Below the pieces are notes generated by a model. That model saw nothing but the letters and a program-made list of their open reading frames with translations, ran no database searches and had not been told where the DNA came from. Source: Fulvivirgaceae bacterium JP3-4 (GTDB taxonomy: Bacteria > Bacteroidota > Bacteroidia > Cytophagales > Cyclobacteriaceae). Taken from it: 64,000 bases of DNA. Shown piece after piece: positions 44,544 to 54,349 of this stretch; within the stretch, counting starts at the first letter, position 1, and each line of letters begins with the position of its first letter. A program made the position numbers and the translations under genes. The stretch is taken from positions 2,852,001 to 2,916,000 of the forward strand of contig JARKND010000001.1 of the NCBI GenBank assembly GCA_029309925.1, read 5' to 3'.

Positions 44544-44640
44544 AGTTCAAAGTTTAAGGTTCAAAGTTCTGGTGTTCAAAGTTCCGGGTTGCGGGTTCCG
44601 GGTTACAAGGCGTGTACCGTGAAGCGTGAAGCGTGCAGCC
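44542..44640. repeat. Heptad repeat array, about fourteen units drifting in sequence
   Basis: Starting inside the glnK stop codon, 7-base units run AAAGTTC, AAAGTTT, AAGGTTC, AAAGTTC, then one 8-base unit, AAAGTTC, CGGGTTG, CGGGTTC, CGGGTTA, CAAGGCG, TGTACCG, TGAAGCG, TGAAGCG, TGCAGCC. The period stays 7 while the sequence changes from AAAGTTC to CGGGTTC to TGAAGCG. Confidence 0.75.
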
Positions 44641-44673
44641 AAAACAAATAGCCGTACCGTTGGGTTCACCATG

Positions 44674-44710
44674 AAAAAATTGAGATCACACATTGCTGCA
44701 TGATCTCAAT
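44674..44710 (-). terminator. Intrinsic terminator of the M48 protease gene
   Basis: Arms ATTGAGATCA / TGATCTCAAT (44679-44688, 44701-44710) with a 12-base loop. On the minus strand the hairpin is followed by TTTTTT, about 93 bases after the stop of the M48 gene. Confidence 0.75.
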
Positions 44711-44802
44711 TACACCTACCTCACCCCTCTTATCAAGTTCTTCTCTCGTGTGGTTCGAAATAGTTATTAAAATTTCCGTACCACGTCAAAAATTGTGGAG
44801 CG

Positions 44803-46239
44803 TTACTCAACAACTTTAATTAGTGTTCCTTTTTCAACACGATCGTTCAGTCTCATTCCGTTCAGCACGGCAAGCTCCTCCATCTGCTTCTCGTTCACAT
44901 TGAATGATGAGAATGCCTGACCCAGCGTTGTATTCTGCTGAACAGTTTTGATGCGAACACGCTTGGCCTTCCGGTTCAATTTTTCCGGATCATCAAGCTG
45001 ACGGAAGCCAGTCATGGTGTTCTTAAACAGCGGGCCGTAACTGTTAAAGTCGGCAGGGGCGGATGCTCCAAGGAACGCATACATATTTTGTCCGTACTGA
45101 ATAACATACAACAACACCCGCGCCCCGGTCTGGCCCTGTTGGTTTACCTGATCGCCCACTACGGCAAGTGCCGGCATTCCGTTCACATTGTCCTGACCTG
45201 AATCAACAACTTTAAGCTGATACTGCTGAAGGATCGTTTGGGCTGCTGACTCGAGGTTGTTACCCTGTGCCAGCGTCATCATCATCATTGCCCGGCCATT
45301 AGGCTCGGCCATCTGGACAGCCTGAGGAGTATTCTGCATCTGCCACTGTGATGGGATCGGAAACTGGAATCTGAGCTCTGGATGATAGAAGACGTTGTTC
45401 TCTGCAAAGCCCTGCTTCGGATCATCGCCATACACAATCCCGTCAATCATGCGCAGGTAGTTGTCGCGGTTCACTTTGAGTTCGGCAGCATTCGTTTTCT
45501 TCTGCCAGCTCTCCGCCTCTTTGGCTACTTTCCGTTCGCGATCTGCGGGATCAGGATGCGTAGACAAGAATGTTGGCACTTCCTGGCCTCCATCTCTCAA
45601 CCGGTCCAGTGTGCTGAAGAATCCCGCCATCTCGTTCGCGTCATAACCGATCTTCGTTGAATATTCAACACCAAGTCTGTCAGACTGGCTTTCGGCATCT
45701 CTTCCAAATTTCAGGAACAACAGCTGCACGCCCTGCGAGGCAAGTTCTGCGTACTGCGCAAACGCGGGTGAGATTACTGAACCCGCAACGAGGCCAATCT
45801 GGGCCAGTTGCGCGTTGCTGTATTGTTTCGCGGAATGACGTGCTGTAATATGACCAATCTCATGACCCAACACACCGGCAAACTCTGCTTCATTGTTGAA
45901 GTGAGCCATGATGCCGCGCGTGAAGTAAACGTATCCACCGGGTACTGCAAACGCATTGACCACGGGTGAATCAACAACCTTGAATTCGTACTTGAGATCC
46001 TTACGGTGTGACACAGCCGCCATCTGTTGCCCCTTCTCGTTGATGAACTGCTGCAGTTTTGGATCCTCATAAACACCGAAGAATGACTTGATCTCCGGAT
46101 CCGATTGCTGACCCATAGCTATCTCCTGCTCCTTTGACATGAGCATAAAATCATTTCGACCCGTAACCGGATTTTTTGCGCACGAATTAAATACCAGATA
46201 AATCAGCAGGAGTAAACCCGCCATTGACGAACGCTTCAT
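44803..46239 (-). CDS. M48 family zinc metalloprotease lipoprotein (BepA/YfgC-like)
   Basis: A 478-residue exported protease. A lipoprotein signal (MKRSSMAGLLLLIYLVFNSC) leads into an M48 domain with zinc motif HEIGH and RHSAKQYS (about 125-140) and the third ligand Glu in AESQSDRLGVEY (about 188). It has no TPR domain like E. coli BepA. The C-terminal 200 residues include a domain with IPSQWQMQN and a final LysM-like segment (TLGQAFSSFNVNEKQMEELA... ending VEKGTLIKVV). It probably degrades misassembled envelope proteins. It follows the Reg_prop sensor gene by 152 bases on the same strand. Confidence 0.9.
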   Translation of the reverse strand: MKRSSMAGLLLLIYLVFNSCAKNPVTGRNDFMLMSKEQEIAMGQQSDPEIKSFFGVYEDPKLQQFINEKGQQMAAVSHRKDLKYEFKVVDSPVVNAFAVPGGYVYFTRGIMAHFNNEAEFAGVLGHEIGHITARHSAKQYSNAQLAQIGLVAGSVISPAFAQYAELASQGVQLLFLKFGRDAESQSDRLGVEYSTKIGYDANEMAGFFSTLDRLRDGGQEVPTFLSTHPDPADRERKVAKEAESWQKKTNAAELKVNRDNYLRMIDGIVYGDDPKQGFAENNVFYHPELRFQFPIPSQWQMQNTPQAVQMAEPNGRAMMMMTLAQGNNLESAAQTILQQYQLKVVDSGQDNVNGMPALAVVGDQVNQQGQTGARVLLYVIQYGQNMYAFLGASAPADFNSYGPLFKNTMTGFRQLDDPEKLNRKAKRVRIKTVQQNTTLGQAFSSFNVNEKQMEELAVLNGMRLNDRVEKGTLIKVVE

Positions 46240-46391
46240 AACATACTTTTAAGTTCTTGCGTAAAATCATTAAAAGAATGTACCTGACGGGCGAAGGAAA
46301 AACTGAGTGCATAAGCGCGCACTGCACGTTGTTATTGTCGCTATGACCACTTGATGAAGGGCTGCTGAATCCACAATTGAAACGGCCGTGC

Positions 46392-49052
46392 TTACCAGGG
46401 CCGCTCACCGCGTTCAATGGCTTTAGTGATCGACCGGACGATATCATCGAGTTCATCCGCTGAGTTAAGCAGGTGGCGGTTGATCACTTTGCATTCATCG
46501 TTGAGGTCCGCCTTGTTGAGAAGGTTCACCAAACCGAGTATGCTCGCCACCGGGCTTCTCAGTTTGTGCGCGTTGATGAAAGCGTATTCTTCCAGTGCTT
46601 TAGTCTTACGCTCGAGTTCGGCAGTGCGCTCCCGAACCATCATCTCCAGATTTTCATTTATGCCTTTGATCTCTTCAGCCTGTGCCATGATCTCCTCGTT
46701 TTGTGCCTGGATTTCCTCAACGTTCCGTTGAATCTCCAAAGTCCTCTCTTCGACCTTCTTCTCCAGTATCATTTTGCTGTCCCTGAGCGAGCGCTCCCGA
46801 TACTTGATATAGCTGTAAATCAAACCGGCCATTGCCAGTACGACTGCAAAAAGAAATGCTGATGTTTTCCAGAAAGGCGGCCGGATCGAGAAATGGATCG
46901 AAGCTTCTTCATCGCGGGCGGACATTGTGCGGACGTGAAATGTGTAATCGCCTGGTGGAAGCTGAGAATATGTTACCTGCTGATCCCCGGTCTGAATCCA
47001 GTCAGCATCATAATTGTCCATCTTATATATGAATGCAACTTCAGAGGGGTTCTGATACCAGAACCCGCGGAACCTGATCGTGAGGTTATTCTCATCATAG
47101 CTCAATGGTGAGGTGACATTCAGAAGATCTTTTTTTCCGACACCAGAGACCCCTTCGATATGCACGCGCGGGTATGTTTTGCGCGCAGGATTGTAGCCCA
47201 AAAAAACGATTCCGTTCGAAGTCCCGAACAGGAGGTTGTGTTCTGCATCCCTGCTTACACTGTTCAGATTAGCAATCTTGCTTTCGAGTCCCGACTGATC
47301 ATCGAGATAGCGGATCTCTTTAGCTGACGGATCATAAATGTCAATCCCTGCATTGTGCATCGCAACGATCCGTCCACCGTGATCTGATGTAAGTGCAAAA
47401 TTATTTAACTCGCGGAAGCCAGCATTTTCCGTTCTGGAATCTTTAAAGGTCGTGCCATCAAAATAAAACACACCCGCGTCCTGTGTGTTCACCCAAATCC
47501 GGCCGTTGCCGTCTTCAGCAAATCCATAAACGATCTTTGAAGCTAATCCTGACTCAAAATGCTCAAAGCCTTTGGCATTCAAACGATCTACGCCCTTTCC
47601 GTCAGTGCCGAACCAAATCTGGTTTTCGCTGTCGACAAACACCTGGTAAATGAAATCTGACGACAATCCATTTTCGGTCGAGAAGTGGGTTACGCGCAAT
47701 TGTTCCCCGCTAACCTCTATCCTTTCCGCGCCACCCAGCGTGGCAAGCCAGACTACATTCTTCCCTCCTCTTGAAATACTTAAAACATTTCCATTGCGGA
47801 GCTGCTTCGAGATCAAAGTCACGCGTCTGGTCAGCGGATGAATACGAAGCACGCCTTCTCCATACAAGCCTGCCCACACGTAGCCATCGTCATCAACATA
47901 GAGACTGATGACACGATATCGTTCAAATGCGGTCCCTTTCAGGATATCTTCAGTTACAGATTTGTCAATTGAAGAATTCGTTCTTCGGAACAAACCATCC
48001 TGTGTAGAAAACCAAACTGAGCCCTGTTGATCCCGGGCAACAGCCATCACGTTGGGATCGCGGTCGGCAATGGGGACAGAAATGAATTCGAGTTCATTGC
48101 CAAGTGTCCGGAAGACACCGCTTCTCGAGCCCGCCCATATGTTAGATTCTAAATCTTGCAGCAGGCAAGTTACTGTGGGTAACGATTTTCCGTTTTCGTC
48201 CGAGTAGTGTTTGAGCTTCCCCGAAATCAGGTCGATCACCGTTAACCCTGCCTGGGCTGAAGATATCCATGCCTTGTCTGCAGACACAACGATGTCGCTG
48301 ACGGATCGCATCGTCAGGCTTGAAGTCAGATTTTGAAACGTATTATTCCTTGGATTGAAGTGTATGACGCCTTCATCTTCGCTTCCGAGCAGCATCGTGT
48401 TATTATCCAGCAAATGAATCTTTCGAATGATGTTATCGCGAAGGCCGTCCTTATTATTGATGACATTAATATTTATGTCATTTTCTGTTGGAGTGGCGAT
48501 TACCATACCTCCATCCGTGCCTGCAAAAATTCTTCCGTCTCTGGAAGGCTCGATATCATAGATATACAGATCAGGCATTCCGTCCTCTTCATCAAGCCGG
48601 TATAACCTGTTGCGTTTAAAATAATAGAGACCGTCATTGTGCGTGGAAAACCAGAGCACATTGTTGGAATCGAATACTATATCCGACACAGGCGCAGCTG
48701 ATAATCCCTCCTGCGGGTTGAAACGGTGAAACTGATTGTTCGAATAGAAAGCGATCCTGCCAGAACCGTGCGCTGTCCATATCCTTCCCAGTGAATCCTG
48801 TGTAATTGCAGTAACGTTGAGATCAGGCAGACTGTCGGCCAGACCGTATGACTTATAAGCCTGCCCGTCAAATCTGAAAAGGCCTTTGTTGGTTGCGAAC
48901 CACATGTAGCCTTCGCGCGATTGAAACATCTTATTGACCTGGATGGATTCATTTTTTCGCGTCAGAAAATATTGCTGAAAGTGTGGCGTCTGTGCTTCCA
49001 GTATTCCTGAGGCAAATACGATGAGAGCAAGAATGAAATAGCGGGGTTGCAT
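46392..49052 (-). CDS. Reg_prop/Y_Y_Y sensor with HisKA-like domain but no ATPase domain
   Basis: An 886-residue membrane sensor. A signal peptide is followed by two periplasmic seven-bladed propellers of Reg_prop repeats (about 30-640; FQSREGYMWFATNKGLFRFD, DRIWFGTDGK-like units), a Y_Y_Y domain (about 655-725), one membrane helix (about 731-752), a long coiled coil (Glu/Gln-rich, about 760-815), and a short HisKA-like domain with AFINAHKLRSPVASILGL (His near 828). The protein then stops (ERGERPW) with no HATPase domain, N box or G box. It cannot phosphorylate on its own and may need a partner kinase. Confidence 0.88.
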   Translation of the reverse strand: MQPRYFILALIVFASGILEAQTPHFQQYFLTRKNESIQVNKMFQSREGYMWFATNKGLFRFDGQAYKSYGLADSLPDLNVTAITQDSLGRIWTAHGSGRIAFYSNNQFHRFNPQEGLSAAPVSDIVFDSNNVLWFSTHNDGLYYFKRNRLYRLDEEDGMPDLYIYDIEPSRDGRIFAGTDGGMVIATPTENDININVINNKDGLRDNIIRKIHLLDNNTMLLGSEDEGVIHFNPRNNTFQNLTSSLTMRSVSDIVVSADKAWISSAQAGLTVIDLISGKLKHYSDENGKSLPTVTCLLQDLESNIWAGSRSGVFRTLGNELEFISVPIADRDPNVMAVARDQQGSVWFSTQDGLFRRTNSSIDKSVTEDILKGTAFERYRVISLYVDDDGYVWAGLYGEGVLRIHPLTRRVTLISKQLRNGNVLSISRGGKNVVWLATLGGAERIEVSGEQLRVTHFSTENGLSSDFIYQVFVDSENQIWFGTDGKGVDRLNAKGFEHFESGLASKIVYGFAEDGNGRIWVNTQDAGVFYFDGTTFKDSRTENAGFRELNNFALTSDHGGRIVAMHNAGIDIYDPSAKEIRYLDDQSGLESKIANLNSVSRDAEHNLLFGTSNGIVFLGYNPARKTYPRVHIEGVSGVGKKDLLNVTSPLSYDENNLTIRFRGFWYQNPSEVAFIYKMDNYDADWIQTGDQQVTYSQLPPGDYTFHVRTMSARDEEASIHFSIRPPFWKTSAFLFAVVLAMAGLIYSYIKYRERSLRDSKMILEKKVEERTLEIQRNVEEIQAQNEEIMAQAEEIKGINENLEMMVRERTAELERKTKALEEYAFINAHKLRSPVASILGLVNLLNKADLNDECKVINRHLLNSADELDDIVRSITKAIERGERPW

Positions 49053-49157
49053 CTGGTTTGTATTCGATTGATTACGGTGACCATTCGCAGTTGATTACCT
49101 ATGGGTCATCAACCTGATCTTTTATGTTTATAGCAAGTGAACGCGGATCACTCCTGC

Positions 49158-49706
49158 TCACCTGGGTTTCATTGTCCCTTTGAACTCGACTTCAATTTCT
49201 GTCGCTATTTTTTGACTGACAATATTTGGGATCGTGATATTGTGATCCGACAACGGGACCATAAATGTGGATTCAATATCTACCTGTCCGTTTCTGACAA
49301 TGATCCTGCTTTTAATAATCCGGGTTTGTTTTACTCCGTGAATGTCGAGGTCACCTTTCGCTCTCACCTCATATGTTCCATCAGTAGAAAAGTCCACAGC
49401 TTCAATTATCTTTCCGCTGAAGCGTGCTCTTGGAAATTTTTCGCTCTCCATGTACTTTTCATTGAAGTGCTCGCGCTGGAGGGCGCTGTTGAACCCCTGG
49501 AAAGTCTTAATTTCTACAGTGAAGGCAAACTGATTTGTTGCCGGATCAAGCAGTCCCTGAACGCGGTCGGAAGACGCCCTGATCAGTTCGAGCTGCGCCT
49601 TTGACATGAAGTTTATAATTCCTTTGTCAATGCTATATTTAGACTGCGCCTGAATCAGACTCACGCAGGTCATCAGAAATAAGGTCAGGCAATATCGTGT
49701 CAACAT
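49158..49706 (-). CDS. YceI family periplasmic protein
   Basis: A 182-residue exported protein (signal MLTRYCLTLFLMTCVSLIQAQ). The YceI lipocalin-like fold is suggested by SKYSIDKGIINFMSKAQLE, EHFNEKYMESEKFPRARFSG, GDLDIHGVKQT and the final IEVEFKGTM. Such proteins bind long isoprenoid or fatty acid-like ligands in a beta barrel. The ATG at 49706 starts the signal peptide. The gene lies upstream of the Reg_prop sensor on the same strand (about 105 bases apart). Confidence 0.9.
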   Translation of the reverse strand: MLTRYCLTLFLMTCVSLIQAQSKYSIDKGIINFMSKAQLELIRASSDRVQGLLDPATNQFAFTVEIKTFQGFNSALQREHFNEKYMESEKFPRARFSGKIIEAVDFSTDGTYEVRAKGDLDIHGVKQTRIIKSRIIVRNGQVDIESTFMVPLSDHNITIPNIVSQKIATEIEVEFKGTMKPR

Positions 49707-49961
49707 CAGTTCCAGGAGCCGTACATCCGAAGCGGCATTTTGTTTCAAATATGCGCATAAATTCAGCGCCTTCATTAAACATGTAATATCTAAATGCTGG
49801 CTGCCCATCAAATAAGTAAATAAAGGGCACAGAATTTTCCTTTCCACGAGTGACTTGCAATGTGTATGGGGTTCTACAAATACTTCGTAGAGGCATGTGA
49901 GTTTGAAATTGACTTACGATGAAGGGGATTGAGAAGTGTGTGACTGAAATTGGCAGCCAAA

Positions 49962-50315
49962 ATGGAAGTTCAAAATGAGCATCTGTTAACGTACGTCAAC
50001 CAGCCGGACCAGATTTTGGCCGTGCTGGATTCAAGTAGATTAACCGGCAGCGTAGTTGGTATTTTTGCTATTTCACTGGGTCCTACAATGATTATGACGG
50101 CAGTAGATGATATTATTGACATCAAAAACGACAAGCTTATAATTCTGAAAGAGACCGACCTTTTGGGGATGAAAGTCCCTGAAGAACAGATTTTCCTCAG
50201 CGAGATAGTGAGGGTGCATGCGTTTAAAACGCTGTTTGATGATCCCTTCCACGTAAAACTGCGCGAATCCTTTGCAAGCGGGCAGACAAAATCCGGGTTG
50301 GCACAGGATTTTTAG
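49962..50315 (+). CDS. Hypothetical cytoplasmic protein
   Basis: A 117-residue protein without signal or membrane segments. The sequence alternates hydrophobic and charged residues (MIMTAVDDIIDIKNDKLIIL, IFLSEIVRVHAFKT) and suggests a small alpha/beta or beta fold. No family is recognised. The ATG at 49962 (MEVQNEHLL) is preferred; a TTG 12 bases upstream keeps the frame open. The transcription unit ends at a strong bidirectional terminator shared with the PEBP gene. Confidence 0.65.
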   Translation: MEVQNEHLLTYVNQPDQILAVLDSSRLTGSVVGIFAISLGPTMIMTAVDDIIDIKNDKLIILKETDLLGMKVPEEQIFLSEIVRVHAFKTLFDDPFHVKLRESFASGQTKSGLAQDF

Positions 50316-50365
50316 TAAAGATAATGACTATAACAGTCAACCTTCAGGTATAGGTTAGGTAAATA

Positions 50366-50400
50366 AAAATCCCCCGGAAGCCGTCCGGGGGTTTTATTCT
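50366..50400. terminator. Bidirectional intrinsic terminator
   Basis: CCCCCGGA, loop AGCCG, TCCGGGGG, with AAAAAT on the left and TTTTATTCTTTT on the right, so it can stop transcription from both the hypothetical gene (plus) and the PEBP gene (minus). Confidence 0.9.
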
Positions 50401-50411
50401 TTTAGGGGGTT

Positions 50412-50894
50412 TTATTTCCTGCGGTACCATCCCATAATCTCACCGGACGCAAGTACATGATCTTTGATTGCCTCCTGTACAGCCCACTTGTCGCTCTCTT
50501 CGGAAAGATTCAACATCTCATTCAAAGCATAAACTTTAAAGAAATAACGATGTGTTCCAGCGGCAGGACATGGTCCGAGATAACCGGTCTTACCCATACT
50601 GTTTCTGCCACGTACCCCTGCCGTTGTACCTTCTTCAATAATGCCAGTCGGCTTTAGGTTCCACCGGATCCAATAATTCATGGTTGCAGAGCGACTGTCA
50701 GGATCTTCCATCAACACAACGATGCTCTTTGTTCCTTCCGGGATCTGACCGATCTCTAGTGTCGGATTGATGTCTTTCCCATCGCACGTAAAGCGCGAAG
50801 GAATTTCACCTTCATGCTCGAAGTCAGGGCTTGTCACGATGAGTTGTGGTTCCTGGGAAAAGAACAAGCTCAAAATCAACAGCACAATGTTCAT
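50412..50894 (-). CDS. PEBP/YbhB-YbcL family protein
   Basis: A 160-residue phosphatidylethanolamine-binding-like protein. It begins with a short hydrophobic leader (MNIVLLILSLFFSQ), suggesting export, followed by IPSRFTCDGKDINP, the ligand pocket region MEDPDSRSATMNYWIRWNL, and GYLGPCPAAGTHRYFFKVYAL. Length and motifs match bacterial YbhB/YbcL proteins, whose role is unclear. It ends at the bidirectional terminator shared with the plus-strand gene. Confidence 0.92.
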   Translation of the reverse strand: MNIVLLILSLFFSQEPQLIVTSPDFEHEGEIPSRFTCDGKDINPTLEIGQIPEGTKSIVVLMEDPDSRSATMNYWIRWNLKPTGIIEEGTTAGVRGRNSMGKTGYLGPCPAAGTHRYFFKVYALNEMLNLSEESDKWAVQEAIKDHVLASGEIMGWYRRK

Positions 50895-51009
50895 AATTAA
50901 AACAATTTGGAAAGGCTGCTACGAAAAGAATGCCGGGTGTAGCCGCCAGGATAGCCACTCACGCGAAGCGCGATCTGCGAAGAGACTCCAAGGCTCGAAG
51001 GAACAGGAA

Positions 51010-51066
51010 GAACTAATCTGCAAATTGCTTAGTGCTGCTTGTGCTTCTTAGCGCCTTCGTGGTTAC
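51010..51066. repeat. CTAAG/GAAG short-repeat tract, left of a small lipoprotein gene
   Basis: On the minus strand the tract after the lipoprotein stop reads CCACGAAG, GCGCTAAG, AAGCACAAG, CAGCACTAAG, unit length 8 to 10. A related tract on the other side of the gene (51485-51550) is in the opposite orientation. Confidence 0.55.
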
Positions 51067-51426
51067 TTAAAGCGTGCAGGAGGAATCTTCAGATTTCCAG
51101 ATCAGCTTCTGGTCTTCCAGCATTTCATCAGGAATTGTTCCCCACGTTCCAATTTGTTCTCCTAAGCAATTGTAGATGGGAACTACGGTTGAGCAGTACG
51201 GGCAACAATTTCCAAATATGAAAACGGTTTCATAGCCGTACCTGGCCTGCAGAACATAGGCGTACTGGCGCCATGTCGTGGCTTCCCACTCGTCTATCTG
51301 ATCTTTCAACCATGGCAGCTCCTCGACAGGACTATCAACAGAACACGGTTTGCGAGGGTCTGTTTCTTCGCGACACGAGACGCTGAGACCAAGTGAAACA
51401 ATAGTGAGCAGGATGAAGGGTTTCAT
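51067..51426 (-). CDS. Small Cys-rich lipoprotein, unknown family
   Basis: A 119-residue lipoprotein (MKPFILLTIVSLGLSVSC, lipobox SVSC). The mature part holds a cysteine group GNCCPYCSTVVPIYNC (about 73-88) and further cysteines near both ends, so disulfides or metal binding are possible. No family is recognised. It is flanked by short-repeat tracts in opposite orientation. Expected location: periplasmic face of a membrane. Confidence 0.65.
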   Translation of the reverse strand: MKPFILLTIVSLGLSVSCREETDPRKPCSVDSPVEELPWLKDQIDEWEATTWRQYAYVLQARYGYETVFIFGNCCPYCSTVVPIYNCLGEQIGTWGTIPDEMLEDQKLIWKSEDSSCTL

Positions 51427-51484
51427 GTCGGGGACCTTTTATATAAGACACGCAAAGTGGCGGATTGGTTGGATCACCGCCCCC

Positions 51485-51550
51485 GAAGCGCCACTAAGAG
51501 ACGGGTTTTAGCCACTAAGACACTAAGGCTCCAGGGAACACGAAGAAATC
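51485..51550. repeat. CTAAG/GAAG short-repeat tract, right of a small lipoprotein gene
   Basis: Contains GCCACTAAGAGA, GCCACTAAGA, CACTAAGG and AACACGAAG on the plus strand. It is similar to, but inverted relative to, the tract at 51010-51066. Confidence 0.5.
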
Positions 51551-51638
51551 GGGTCTAATGATCCGGGAGCTACGTTAAAAGATCTGTTATTGTTCCTTGC
51601 GATCTTGTTGCAGATCGCACGCTTCGTGGGAGTGGCTG

Positions 51639-51989
51639 CTACTTCCGGAGGATTTTGTCCATGGCCTTGCCCTTTGCCAGCTCGTCAATCAGCTTATCGA
51701 GATAGCGGATTTTTTGCAACAGCTTATCTTCGATCTCCTCAACGCGATAGCCGCAGATGACACCTGTTATTTTGGAAGCATTCGCGTTGAGTCTCGGGGC
51801 TTCAGCAAAAAAAGTCTCGAGGTCACTGCCCTTGTCGATTTGCTGTTTCAGTGATTTCTTGTCATAGCCCGTCAACCAAGAGATGATCGTGTCGACTTCG
51901 TCCTGTGTACGCCCCTTCTTCTCTGCTTTTTGCAGGTAGAGCGGATAGATTTTAGCGAAGGAATATTTATAAACGCGTGAATTGTCCAT
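51639..51989 (-). CDS. DUF2200 family protein
   Basis: A 116-residue cytoplasmic protein matching DUF2200: [39 protein letters not shown] and [20 protein letters not shown]. The family is widespread and has no known function. It starts 8 bases after the stop of the FtsX/MacB-type permease gene, so it is probably the second gene of that operon. Confidence 0.9.
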   Translation of the reverse strand: MDNSRVYKYSFAKIYPLYLQKAEKKGRTQDEVDTIISWLTGYDKKSLKQQIDKGSDLETFFAEAPRLNANASKITGVICGYRVEEIEDKLLQKIRYLDKLIDELAKGKAMDKILRK

Positions 51990-51997
51990 GACGGAAT

Positions 51998-54289
51998 TTA
52001 TTCATTTCGTATTTCATCCACCGGGTTTGCCAGGGTAGCCTTTATAGTTTGCAGACTCAGCGTAATAAAAGCGATCAATATCACAATCACGGCAGCCACG
52101 CCAAAAATCCAAAAATTCAAGCTGATGCGGTTCGCAAATCGCGTCAGCCATTCCTGCATAACGTAGTAGGCTATCGGGCCGGCAATGAGGAATGAAAGAA
52201 AGATGCGTTTCGTAAACGTCCAGGTCAGCAGGTTTGCAATGTCAATGGCTGTAGCCCCAAGCACTTTGCGTATTCCCATTTCCTTCGTGCGACTTTGCAC
52301 CACTGCCCATGACAGCGCAAACAAGCCGAAAGAAGACAGGACAATACTGATGATCGAAAAAGTCATAACAATCCTGTAAAACTGCGTGTCTTCCTTATAC
52401 TTTTTCATCAGCTCGTCCTGAATGATCCGGTATGAGAAGGTGTGATCGGGAAAAACTGATTTCCACGCGGATTGCAATTCCGGAAGCAAAGGCTGAAGAT
52501 CTGTACCACTATAGTCGATAAGCAAGGACCTGCCGCCTTTCTTCAGCGAGATGATTGCTGGTGGAATCTCCTGTTTGAATGAGCCACACGTAAAATCCTC
52601 CACCACTCCGATGATCAAATCTTTGGTTCCGGGCACTTGTGCTCCTATTGGATTTGACATGTTGAATTTCCTGACGAGTGTCTGATTTACAAGTTTCCCG
52701 TCATTACCTTCTGCCGGCATTGTTCCTTCAACCAACTTCAGATTGAGCGTGTGTATAAAATCCTCGTCTCCGCTGAAAAGGTAGGGGGAATAAAACTGAT
52801 TGTTGTCAAGGTCATAACGCGCGACCATGTTTCCAAAAACCGGATTCCCACTGCTGACGGCTGCATTAGCCACGGCAGACAACTGAAGCACGCGCTGTTT
52901 GAGCGCAGGAAGGGACTCAGCAACTTCGCCTTCGGGCGCATTCAACTGAATTATATGACGATTGAAGCCAAGTGGTGCACTTTCAATGTGATTCATCTGC
53001 TGCATGATTGTCACAGCACAAATGGCGAGCACGGTAGAGATTACAAACTGGATTGTGAAGAGAACCCGGCTGAATCGGATCTTTGAAGAATCGCGCGTCA
53101 TCAGGCTGATCGGCTTTGTGTTCCATTGTCTGATGACAGAGAGCAGCACCACTGCAAGCGCTGTCAGCACCAGCATTCCTGCAATCAGCACAACGATATC
53201 TGGATTTAGAAAAACTGAAGCTGAAAGCCCTGTTTCAAATACAGAATTGAACACAGGAAGCACAGCATACGTTGCGACCAGTGAGATAAAAAAAGCGGTA
53301 ACAACATAGACACCGGCTTCCGCCATTAAATAGCTAAACAGCGCCTGCCTTGTAACGCCAAGCGTTTTCCTGATTCCAACTTCCTTTCGTCTGCTGTGAG
53401 ATGCAAGAAGAAAGAGGTTGATGAAGTTGAAAGTTGCAATAAAAAGCACCAGACCGCAAACCACATATCCGACAGTAAGAAAGACCGGATTGCGTATTCT
53501 CATGAAGCCCATCTTATTGTCCGTATTAAAATAGGAATCCCTCAGCGGATTGAGGAAGTACTCCATATTTCCCTTGCCGATTAATCCAGGTCGCTGAGGA
53601 TCGCTGTTAATTTTCGCTGCTAATTTCCCAACAGCATTATTGTTGTTCAGCAACGCATAGGTGGCACCTCCGCCAATTGTACCCGGAAACGTTGAGTGAT
53701 GTACCAGTGCATCAAAAAACAAATGACTGTTCTGACCTGACTTTTCAACAACAGCCGAAATTACAAGCTGCTTTGTTGTATCAGGTGTGATTATGGTCAA
53801 TCCCTGTCCGATTACATCAGTACTGCCAAATAGAACAAGCGCTTTTTCCGTTGAAAGAACAATGCGATTAGTCGTCAGCGACCTCCCTTTCTCTCCCTGG
53901 AGGGGAAAGTCAAACAATGTGAAAAATGAACTATCAACTGAAAGAACTTTAACATCGAACTTTTCATTTCCCTTCATGACGCTCACGTTAGCAACCTCTC
54001 CAACCTGACACACTCGCTCAATTTCACCGTAGTTAGACACGAGGTATTCGGGAAAGTAGTCCGGGATGTATGCAATTTTCCCGGTGCCCCCGAAAGGATC
54101 GTTGCTGAACAGCTGATATGTTCTGTCTCCGTTGATATGAAAACCATCGGTGCTCTTTTCGAAAACCAGAAACGAAATAAGGACATTGGAGCAGGTAAAA
54201 CCAACGGTGAGGCTAAGCAGAATAATAAAGGAATAAACACGGTTGGCCCACAACGTCCGTAAAATGAGTTTTAGATGGTGTCGGATCAT
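51998..54289 (-). CDS. ABC transporter permease, FtsX/MacB type (Bacteroidota)
   Basis: A 763-residue inner-membrane protein with two FtsX-type halves. A first helix (about 18-40) is followed by a MacB_PCD periplasmic domain, three helices (about 270-395) with [20 protein letters not shown], a helix with a second periplasmic domain (about 405-620), and three more helices (about 640-755) with [19 protein letters not shown]. These permeases usually work with a separate ATPase, but none is adjacent. The substrate is unknown. A likely promoter lies upstream and DUF2200 follows 8 bases downstream. Confidence 0.92.
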   Translation of the reverse strand: MIRHHLKLILRTLWANRVYSFIILLSLTVGFTCSNVLISFLVFEKSTDGFHINGDRTYQLFSNDPFGGTGKIAYIPDYFPEYLVSNYGEIERVCQVGEVANVSVMKGNEKFDVKVLSVDSSFFTLFDFPLQGEKGRSLTTNRIVLSTEKALVLFGSTDVIGQGLTIITPDTTKQLVISAVVEKSGQNSHLFFDALVHHSTFPGTIGGGATYALLNNNNAVGKLAAKINSDPQRPGLIGKGNMEYFLNPLRDSYFNTDNKMGFMRIRNPVFLTVGYVVCGLVLFIATFNFINLFLLASHSRRKEVGIRKTLGVTRQALFSYLMAEAGVYVVTAFFISLVATYAVLPVFNSVFETGLSASVFLNPDIVVLIAGMLVLTALAVVLLSVIRQWNTKPISLMTRDSSKIRFSRVLFTIQFVISTVLAICAVTIMQQMNHIESAPLGFNRHIIQLNAPEGEVAESLPALKQRVLQLSAVANAAVSSGNPVFGNMVARYDLDNNQFYSPYLFSGDEDFIHTLNLKLVEGTMPAEGNDGKLVNQTLVRKFNMSNPIGAQVPGTKDLIIGVVEDFTCGSFKQEIPPAIISLKKGGRSLLIDYSGTDLQPLLPELQSAWKSVFPDHTFSYRIIQDELMKKYKEDTQFYRIVMTFSIISIVLSSFGLFALSWAVVQSRTKEMGIRKVLGATAIDIANLLTWTFTKRIFLSFLIAGPIAYYVMQEWLTRFANRISLNFWIFGVAAVIVILIAFITLSLQTIKATLANPVDEIRNE

Positions 54290-54349
54290 TATTTCGGTGG
54301 TTGTTTTTCAGCTAAAATTTAACCGGTATCACCCGGAGACTACACGCAT

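Noticed and set aside
44542-44640. Heptad array as a possible coding tail of glnK
   Set aside because: GlnK ends with a normal RTGE signature and its TAA; a 7-base period does not keep a reading frame.
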